Origin: an uncultured Collinsella sp.
GTDB lineage: Bacteria > Actinomycetota > Coriobacteriia > Coriobacteriales > Coriobacteriaceae
Direction of reading: 5' to 3'
Assembly (NCBI GenBank): GCA_902482185.1
Contig: CABSZR010000031.1
Coordinates: 1 to 10,834, forward strand
DNA length: 10,834 bases
Under the pieces are notes generated by a model that was not told the DNA's origin, made no database searches, and worked only from the letters and a program-made list of their open reading frames with translations. Of this stretch, positions 6,065-10,834 are shown piece by piece. Positions within the stretch are counted from its first letter, which is position 1; each line of letters starts with the position of its first letter. Position numbers and translations under genes: made by a program.

Positions 6065-6291
6065 TGGGCAAAAAAGGGCAAATATGAGTACTGTTACCAT
6101 TTTAGTAGCAGGCAAAACCACCCAAAATGACGTCCGAGCGACCCCTACAACCCCCTAAAGCAGCCAACCTGACTGGTTTAAGGCGTATTGGAGCCAATTT
6201 TAATGAACATACTAAATGCTATGTTCATTATCTTTTAGGATGTAAATGCTATTCACTTAGCAACAGTACTCATATTTGGCATTTTTGTCCA
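6065..6291. repeat. AT-rich element bounded by imperfect inverted repeats
   Basis: CAAATATGAGTACTGTT (6079-6095) is exactly complementary to 6262-6278 (17 bp). Outside this core both arms continue with the same pattern: TGGGC, six As, GGG on the left and TGGAC, five As, TGC on the right when read on the opposite strand. That gives arms of about 30 bases. The DNA from 6181 to 6300 is about 32% G+C by hand count (38 of 120), far below the flanking genes. It contains no gene. Terminal inverted repeats around a short AT-rich gene-free core resemble a MITE, but no target-site duplication was found. Confidence 0.5.
6201..6230. repeat. Perfect 11-bp dyad inside the AT-rich element
   Basis: TAATGAACATA (6201-6211) and TATGTTCATTA (6220-6230) are perfect inverted repeats with an 8-base spacer. 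The spacer and right arm carry TAAATGCTAT, which recurs as a direct repeat at 6243-6252. The form would suit a dimeric regulator or a hairpin RNA. It lies between convergent genes, where no promoter for them is needed. Confidence 0.55.
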
Positions 6292-6321
6292 TTGCTATAT
6301 AACTAACACCCTATAGCAGAC

Positions 6322-6356
6322 AAAAAACAGGCCGCAGCCCATCGCTGCGGCCTGTT
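6322..6356 (-). terminator. Intrinsic terminator of the Nramp-related gene
   Basis: On the minus strand a perfect 13-bp stem (AACAGGCCGCAGC and its complement, 6326-6338 with 6344-6356) closes a 5-base loop and runs into TTTTTT. It begins 18 bases past the stop codon at 6375 and ends the two-gene magnesium operon. Confidence 0.93.
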
Positions 6357-6374
6357 CGGAAGCAAAAGTGGGCG

Positions 6375-7637
6375 TTAAGCGCTGTAGCCCATCGCTTGCA
6401 GCACAAACATGACGACTGTCAGCACCGTAATCACGGCGATAGTCGCCCAAGTGAGCACGTTCCACACACGGCCGTTGCGGTTGGCACCCATAATGTGGCG
6501 ATCCGCCGCGATAACCACCTGGAATACCAAGACTACAGGCAGCAGCACGCCATTGATGACCTGCGAGGTCATCATAATCTGGAACAGATCAACGCCGGGC
6601 ATAAGCACCAGCACGGCAGAGATACCGATGATGGCCGTAATGATGCCGCGGTAAACCGGGGCCTCGTCCCAGCTGCGGTCGGCACCGCGCTCCCAGCCAA
6701 ATGCCTCGCAGATAGCGCTCGACGTAACGCCCGGTAGCACGCAGGCGGCCAAGAAGCTCGCCGCGACCAGGCCCGAGGCAAACAGTACCGTGGACCACTG
6801 ACCCGCAATAGGCTCCAGCGCGCGGGCAGCATCGGCGGCATCGCTAATCTGAATACCCGCCGGGAACAACACCGTACCGGTCGTGATGATAATAAAGCCG
6901 GCAATGATATCGGCGGCAAGCGAGCCGCTCACAGTATCGATGCGCTGCAGCACGATATCGTCCTCGCCCGCGTTCTTATCGACCACGTTGTTCTGCGCCA
7001 AGAAAATCATCCACGGCGCGATGGTGGTACCGATCGTTGCGACCACGAGCGACACGTAGCTGGGGTCATTTTGAATGTTAGGCACGACCAGGTCGACCGC
7101 GACCTCACCCCAGTTGGGGCCAGCCATAAACGCGGCGACAATATAGGTCACGAACACGCAGCTCACCAGCAGCAGAATCTTCTCGATGCGCTGGAAACTA
7201 CCCGACATGGTAAGCATCCACACCAGCAGCGCTACCAACGGCACCGAGATGCTCGCCGGCACGCCAAAGAGAGCAAGGCCGCTGGCGATGCCCGCGAACT
7301 CCGAAATGGTCACAGCCGTGTTGGCGATCAACAGCGCCGCCATAGCAAGTACACTCTTGCGCACGCCAAAGCGCTCGCGAATGAGCGATGCCAGGCCCTT
7401 GCCCGTGACGCAGCCGCAGCGCGCCGCGGTCTCCTGTGTCACGATGAGCAGCACAGTCATGACGGGAAGCATCCAGAGCATCTTGTAGCCATAGCTGGCG
7501 CCCGCGCTGGAATACGTTGCAATGCCGCCGGCGTCATTGCCCGAAAGCGCCGCCAGCAGACCGGGACCCATAGCGCCAAAGATGGCCGCGATGGTCAACT
7601 TTTGCTTGGTGCCCGACTTTTGCTTGGTATTTTGCAC
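6375..7637 (-). CDS. Nramp-related divalent metal transporter, probably Mg2+ (NRMT type)
   Basis: A 420-residue integral membrane protein of the Nramp (SLC11) fold with about 11 hydrophobic helices. The TM1 metal motif, DPGN in Mn/Fe transporters, reads NDAGG (Asp35, Gly38): Asp kept, Asn lost. The TM6 motif, normally MPH, reads APW (Ala207-Pro208-Trp209), so the soft methionine ligand is gone. These are the kind of changes known in Nramp-related magnesium transporters, first found with bacterial Mg2+-regulated genes and later studied structurally in an Eggerthella lenta protein. I start it at GTG 7637, with AGGTGG 4 bases upstream, rather than at an ATG at 7700 that would add 21 residues with no homology and overlap the previous gene by 55 bases. 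It begins 8 bases after the MgtE-like stop, so translation is probably coupled. A standard annotation pipeline may call it MntH; that substrate seems unlikely. Confidence 0.9.
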   Translation of the reverse strand: MQNTKQKSGTKQKLTIAAIFGAMGPGLLAALSGNDAGGIATYSSAGASYGYKMLWMLPVMTVLLIVTQETAARCGCVTGKGLASLIRERFGVRKSVLAMAALLIANTAVTISEFAGIASGLALFGVPASISVPLVALLVWMLTMSGSFQRIEKILLLVSCVFVTYIVAAFMAGPNWGEVAVDLVVPNIQNDPSYVSLVVATIGTTIAPWMIFLAQNNVVDKNAGEDDIVLQRIDTVSGSLAADIIAGFIIITTGTVLFPAGIQISDAADAARALEPIAGQWSTVLFASGLVAASFLAACVLPGVTSSAICEAFGWERGADRSWDEAPVYRGIITAIIGISAVLVLMPGVDLFQIMMTSQVINGVLLPVVLVFQVVIAADRHIMGANRNGRVWNVLTWATIAVITVLTVVMFVLQAMGYSA

Positions 7638-7645
7638 GCGACCAC

Positions 7646-9490
7646 CTAACCCATGACCGACATGGTGAGCAGCACCGCAGCGGCGCAGTACGCTATGCAC
7701 GAGATCATGACGGCAATAACGTTCATGGCGGTGCCCGACGTGTTGAGGTCATGCTCGTCACGCCAGAACAGCACCATCAGGTAAATCACGGCGCTCATGT
7801 TGCCAACCAGGCAAATGATGGCAGCGATATTAAAGCAGCCGGTAAAGAGCTGCTCCTCAAACATGGGCGCATCGGGAAACGCGGCGGTGCGCACCAGCTG
7901 GGCGCACAGATAGGTCACGAGTGACAGAATCAGGCCCATGCCCGTGCTCTGGAAGAAGAATCCCAGGTAGGGCTTAGGCTCGTCGTCGTGGCCGTCGTAT
8001 TCCAGGAAGTAGTTCTTGACGAACGACACCATACGCGAGGCAGCCAGCAACACGAGCGGCATGGCGCACATGGGGAACACCACCAAATGCGCGGAGCCCA
8101 GCGCCGTCCCCAGCACCGTTGCCATGATGCACGAGGCGATGCCCCACACGACGACCCAGTACTGACGATGCACGAACCAGCTGAGCACGTTCGTCGAGTC
8201 GTCCGACGCGCTATCGCCCGAGCCGACACCGGCGATCTGCAGGTCCTCCTGATGCTCCTCGGCAATAACGTCCATGGCGTCGTCGAAGGTCACGATGCCC
8301 AGGATATGACGGTTCTCGTCGCAGACAGGGATGGCAACCAGGTCGTACTTGGTCATCTCGTCCGTCACGTCTTCCTGGTCCTCGTCGGGTGACACGTAGA
8401 CCAGATCGCGATAGGCGAGCTGGCCCAGCGTGGCGTCGCGGTCGGCCACGATCAGCGTGCGCAGCGAAAGCACGCCCGTCAGCATGCCGCTCGGGTCCTC
8501 GGTATAGACGTAATAGACGCTCTCAAAGTCCTCGTCGAGCTTGCGAATCGCCTCGATGGCGTCGCCGACCGTCGCCGTGGCGGGCAGGGAGACAAACTCC
8601 GAGGTCATGATGCGGCCGGCGGTGTTGTCCTCATAGCCCAGCAGGTTACGAATCGCCTTCTCCTCCTTGACGCCCATCAGGCGCAGGAGCTTCTCGGCCT
8701 TCTCGTAATCGAGCTCGTCGATGAGGTCGGCGGCGTCGTCCGGATCCATCATGGCCAGCATCGACGATGCGTCCGTGTCGGACAGGCCCTCGAGCATCTC
8801 GGTCATAAGCTCATCGTCATCGAACTCCGAGATGGCCTCGGCGGCCTGGGCGGTGTCGAGCTGCGCAAATACCTGTGCGCGCAGGCGCGGGTCGAGCTGT
8901 TCGATAATGTCGGCAATGTCGGCAGGGTGCAGCTCGCCGAGCGTCTTGTGCGACACCGAGAGTTGAATGTTCTTGGTCGAGCGGTCGAGCAGGTCCATGT
9001 AGGACCAAGCGATGATGTCCTCACTGAGCGGCTTGCCCAGGTGCTTCATAAAGCCTTCGACGATATGCTCGAGCGCGGGGCTGATGGCGCGTAGCAGACC
9101 GCGGGCACCGACCTCGGCGCCCAGCAGGCGCAGCTGGTTTTCGCCCGACATGGAAAACTTGATGTCGTTTACGCGCACGACCTTCATGCCCTGCGTGTCG
9201 ACAATCTGCTTGTTGAGCACGTCGCGGGCAAGCAAGAGTTCGGTCGGCTGCAGGTACGAAAAACGGATTTCGGTGGCCGGCGACTTAAGGTGTACGCCCG
9301 TCTCGTCGATACGGTCGACCCATTTGCGCCAGCTGATCATAAACGGTGTCTTGCCGGGACCGCGGAACGCAAGCGACGTCACGTGCGGAAAAACTTCGCC
9401 GGTGGCAATGCCAAAATCGTTCACTACGCCGAGCTTTTCGCCATCGACGTCCAAGACCGGCAATTTGAGCATCTCACTCAGATAATTCAA
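7646..9490 (-). CDS. MgtE-like protein: PRC-barrel, MgtE_N, CBS pair, atypical membrane domain
   Basis: A 614-residue protein. Domains in order are PRC-barrel-like repeats (about 3-80 and 86-150), MgtE_N superhelix (about 185-290, from LHPADIADIIEQL), and a CBS pair (about 291-410, AGRIMTSEFVSLPATATVGDA to KYDLVAIPV and GIVTFDDAMDVIAEEHQEDL). Five hydrophobic segments follow from about 443 to the end. In MgtE channels the acidic MgtE_N-CBS module senses cytoplasmic Mg2+ and gates the pore. Here the sensor half is typical, but the membrane half lacks the GNxGxQ motif and the DPAxxSGP...D pattern of TM5 (it reads HDLNTSGTAMNVIAVM). It may not conduct Mg2+ itself. Homology from NYLSE onward supports the TTG start at 9490, with GGGGAG 5 bases upstream; ATG 9472 is the alternative. 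It is first in an operon with the Nramp-related gene. Confidence 0.88.
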   Translation of the reverse strand: MNYLSEMLKLPVLDVDGEKLGVVNDFGIATGEVFPHVTSLAFRGPGKTPFMISWRKWVDRIDETGVHLKSPATEIRFSYLQPTELLLARDVLNKQIVDTQGMKVVRVNDIKFSMSGENQLRLLGAEVGARGLLRAISPALEHIVEGFMKHLGKPLSEDIIAWSYMDLLDRSTKNIQLSVSHKTLGELHPADIADIIEQLDPRLRAQVFAQLDTAQAAEAISEFDDDELMTEMLEGLSDTDASSMLAMMDPDDAADLIDELDYEKAEKLLRLMGVKEEKAIRNLLGYEDNTAGRIMTSEFVSLPATATVGDAIEAIRKLDEDFESVYYVYTEDPSGMLTGVLSLRTLIVADRDATLGQLAYRDLVYVSPDEDQEDVTDEMTKYDLVAIPVCDENRHILGIVTFDDAMDVIAEEHQEDLQIAGVGSGDSASDDSTNVLSWFVHRQYWVVVWGIASCIMATVLGTALGSAHLVVFPMCAMPLVLLAASRMVSFVKNYFLEYDGHDDEPKPYLGFFFQSTGMGLILSLVTYLCAQLVRTAAFPDAPMFEEQLFTGCFNIAAIICLVGNMSAVIYLMVLFWRDEHDLNTSGTAMNVIAVMISCIAYCAAAVLLTMSVMG

Positions 9491-9506
9491 TGGTGCTCCC
9501 CATCAT
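9474..9506 (-). CDS. Putative 10-codon leader ORF overlapping the MgtE-like start
   Basis: On the minus strand the strongest ribosome site of the region, GGAGG (9511-9515), is placed 4 and 7 bases before tandem ATG codons at 9506 and 9503. This frame reads MMGSTIELSE and stops with TGA at 9476-9474, one base before the in-frame ATG (9472) of the MgtE-like protein and 14 bases inside the TTG-started gene. It is out of frame with the large gene. It could couple or tune translation of the downstream gene, or be an accident of a strong site near a TTG start. Confidence 0.35.
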   Translation of the reverse strand: MMGSTIELSE

Positions 9507-9510
9507 TATT

Positions 9511-9543
9511 CCTCCGAACGCGGCCGCATGTGCGGCGTCCGGG
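9511..9543 (-). promoter_or_regulatory. Hairpin that sequesters the GGAGG ribosome site
   Basis: On the minus strand CCGGACGC pairs with GCGTTCGG (8 bp, one G-U), and after a C-A mismatch two further C-G pairs take in the last Gs of GGAGG. An inner CGC-ACAT-GCG hairpin caps it. The whole Shine-Dalgarno sequence is thus base-paired, so access to it could be controlled by refolding. Confidence 0.45.
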
Positions 9544-9785
9544 GGCTTCTGGATATGTATACGCATGCGCGGGCGGCACGCCGCTCGACGCTTACACCCC
9601 GTGCATGCGCAAAAAGCACCTGCATGGGGTCATCGACTGTATGGTCGAGGTTTGGATTTCACCTGTAACCTTTCTCTTGACCCTCATTAACCGCAGTAAC
9701 TATAGCATCAGCATCGCCCTGCGGTATCGAATTTATGCGCTGCACATTGCAGGCATACCAAACGCTGACGCATCCGTGACATAGC
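9544..9785 (-). promoter_or_regulatory. Structured untranslated leader of the magnesium operon
   Basis: This 5' region has no gene. On the minus strand ACCCC-TGCA-GTGC pairs with its partners around a TTTTT loop (9596-9630). That hairpin is enclosed by CTCGAC/GTCGAG (9644-9649 with 9584-9589). A small AGGTT/AACCT stem lies at 9648-9671; its AACCT arm overlaps the enclosing stem by two bases, so the two may compete. A GCGGC/GCCGC hairpin is at 9574-9585. A hairpin at 9735-9756 lies upstream. An extended -10 (TGCTATAGT) at 9699-9707 would give a leader of about 185 bases; an alternative pair TTGGTA and CATAAA lies further upstream. I looked for the M-box Mg2+ riboswitch and did not find its conserved GUUAGGUGAGGCUCC or GCUGCUGCCC segments. 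Confidence 0.45.
9699..9707 (-). promoter_or_regulatory. Putative extended -10 promoter of the magnesium operon
   Basis: On the minus strand TGCTATAGT matches the extended -10 consensus TGnTATAnT except at one base. The -35 region is poor. Its position, upstream of all the larger leader hairpins, is what a regulated leader would need. Confidence 0.4.
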
Positions 9786-9817
9786 CATTGGGGACGTTCT
9801 TAAACGACTACCCAATG
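9786..9817. repeat. REP-like hairpin containing GGGGACGTTC
   Basis: CATTGGG (9786-9792) and CCCAATG (9811-9817) form a 7-bp stem. An internal loop follows, then CGTT/AACG closes a 4-base loop (CTTA). It lies 1 base after the stop of the minus-strand deacetylase-like gene and has no T-run. Like the hairpin at 51-101 it contains GGGGAC and directly follows a stop codon, so the two may be members of related repeat families that also serve as transcript ends. Confidence 0.5.
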
Positions 9818-9818
9818 A

Positions 9819-10834
9819 CTACTCTGTGGTGTCGTCGTCCTCGGCAAGTTGGGGGAACACGGCGTTTTTGGGCATGGCGGCCTTCGTCAGCGAGGTGAGC
9901 TTTTTGCTCAGCGATGTATCCGTCTTGACCAGATCGCTCAATGTCACGATTTTGTAGCCGTCGGCAATAAGCCCGTCGATAATCTGCGGCAGCGCCTCGA
10001 GCGTCTGCTCGGCGCATTCATCGTTATCGGTCAGCAACACAATGTTGCCCGGCGTCACCGAATCGAGCACCGTCGAGACCTGCTCGTCGGCACCGTTGAG
10101 CAGCCAGTCGCCCGAATCGATATTCCACGAGACCACGGCAGACACCAGGTCCATCGCATCAATCCAGTTTTGCTCGTCAAAGGCTGCGTAGGGAGCACGC
10201 AAAAGCATCGTCGACGTTCCGGTCGCGGACTTGATCGCCTCGGTGCCCTTCGAAACCTGCTCGCGCACCGCATCGCGGTCCTGGCCCTTGAGCGATTCGT
10301 CGCTGTAACTGTTGGAGCCGACCTCGCAGCCGGCATCGACAATCGCCTTGGCCGTGGCGGGCGAGGCCTCGGCCGCATCACCCGACAGGAAGAACGTCGC
10401 GGTGACGCCCTTTTCCTTAAGCACCCGCAAGATCTGCTTGGTCGCTCCGCTCGGACCCTCATCAAACGTCAGCGCAACGTACTTTTCGTTGCCCTTGGGC
10501 GCCACGCTCGCGCACTCGACCACGCAATCGGTGGCGGGCACGACCTCGCCGCGGTCCTGCGTCTTGCCCGATTGCTCGCCGACCCACACCTCAGAGCGAC
10601 CCTGGATACCCCACGTCTTGACATACTCGATGGCACCCGTGCCCTCGACCTTAAGCTTGGGCTCGATAACCGTCGCCTGGACCTCATGCTTCTCATACGT
10701 GTCGCGGCCGTCCTTGACCGTCACCTTCTCGCCGCCCGTAAGCTCGCGGCTTTTCCACTTGCCCTGTTTTATGCGCTTGCCGTCCACCTTTACCGACAGC
10801 TTTTCGCCGCCATGGCGGGTCAGCACGCTGTCGT
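9819..10834 (-). CDS. NodB-fold polysaccharide deacetylase homologue, altered active site, 5' end outside window
   Basis: The C-terminal 338 residues of a protein that continues past the right edge (the frame is open to base 10834). Residue numbers count from the GTG at 10826. The first 110 residues are beta-rich and faintly like a G5-type extracellular domain (EYVKTWGIQGRSEVWVG). The NodB domain (about 115-300) follows: YVALTFDEGP, TATFFLSG, RAPY, WNIDSGDW and NIVLLTDND. Active NodB enzymes bind a metal through the second Asp of TFDDGP and two His, and use a His late in the domain. Here these are Glu123, Asn172, Asp176 and Thr266. The first Asp (122) and the Arg and Trp motifs remain. The fold is therefore kept while canonical Zn2+ catalysis looks lost. 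A short acidic tail (AEDDDTTE) ends it. Family certain, activity doubtful; an anchored, cell-wall-facing protein is inferred. Confidence 0.85.
   Translation of the reverse strand, partial: DSVLTRHGGEKLSVKVDGKRIKQGKWKSRELTGGEKVTVKDGRDTYEKHEVQATVIEPKLKVEGTGAIEYVKTWGIQGRSEVWVGEQSGKTQDRGEVVPATDCVVECASVAPKGNEKYVALTFDEGPSGATKQILRVLKEKGVTATFFLSGDAAEASPATAKAIVDAGCEVGSNSYSDESLKGQDRDAVREQVSKGTEAIKSATGTSTMLLRAPYAAFDEQNWIDAMDLVSAVVSWNIDSGDWLLNGADEQVSTVLDSVTPGNIVLLTDNDECAEQTLEALPQIIDGLIADGYKIVTLSDLVKTDTSLSKKLTSLTKAAMPKNAVFPQLAEDDDTTE

Noticed and set aside
6204..6239. Small gene starting at ATG 6204 in the convergent gap
   Set aside because: The frame is only 11 codons, has no ribosome site and is explained by the dyad.
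7638..7700. ATG at 7700 as the start of the Nramp-related gene
   Set aside because: It adds 21 residues (His/Arg/Gly-rich) inside the preceding gene with no homology, while GTG 7637 has AGGTGG just upstream and gives a normal N-terminus.
9511..9785. M-box (ykoK) magnesium riboswitch
   Set aside because: A faint GTTAATGAGGGTC resembles part of the conserved GUUAGGUGAGGCUC, but GCUGCUGCCC and the closing conserved segment are absent. A covariance search would settle it.
1..10834. CRISPR array, tRNA, rRNA, integrase or attachment site
   Set aside because: No regularly spaced repeats, cloverleaf, rRNA segment or recombinase motif was seen on either strand.

Overview
The window looks like a stretch of chromosome from a high-G+C gut actinobacterium of the class Coriobacteriia, most likely Collinsella or a close relative. 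This rests on protein character (LuxS, an OatA-type acyltransferase, and an Nramp-related magnesium transporter of the kind described from Eggerthella lenta), on strong G/C bias at third codon positions, and on GGGGAC-containing hairpins between genes. It is inference from the sequence; no database search was done. No phage, insertion-sequence transposase, CRISPR array, tRNA or rRNA is visible.

Layout, left to right. At 107-751 (minus) is a DUF4867-type cupin-like protein, followed on its 3' side by a REP-like hairpin and preceded by its own promoter with an operator-like dyad. At 896-1384 (minus) is luxS, with a clear intrinsic terminator. At 1488-3455 (minus) a two-gene operon encodes ribokinase then a nucleoside hydrolase. 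Together they could turn a nucleoside into free base plus ribose 5-phosphate. A good sigma70-type promoter with an 18-bp operator palindrome across its -35 box lies upstream. Diverging from it, at 3642-5858 (plus), is an OatA-like membrane O-acyltransferase fused to an SGNH esterase-like domain.

The convergent gap 5859-6374 is large for such a compact region. It holds a long G+C-rich hairpin, then an AT-rich block of about 230 bases bounded by imperfect inverted repeats with a perfect 11-bp dyad inside, then the intrinsic terminator of the next minus-strand gene.

From 9490 down to 6375 (minus) comes the most interesting unit. An MgtE-like protein (PRC-barrel, MgtE_N and CBS domains plus an atypical five-helix membrane part) is followed at once by an Nramp-family transporter whose metal-site residues are changed in the way reported for magnesium-transporting Nramp-related proteins (NRMT). 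The MgtE-like membrane part lacks the signature pore residues, so it may be the magnesium sensor or gate for the Nramp partner rather than a channel itself. The operon has a leader of up to 280 bases with several hairpins; the last one hides a strong Shine-Dalgarno sequence that serves a 10-codon ORF overlapping the TTG start of the MgtE-like gene.

At the right edge, 9819 to the window end (minus), is the C-terminal part of a NodB-fold polysaccharide deacetylase homologue in which the metal-binding and catalytic histidines are replaced. It is probably a pseudoenzyme or an altered enzyme.
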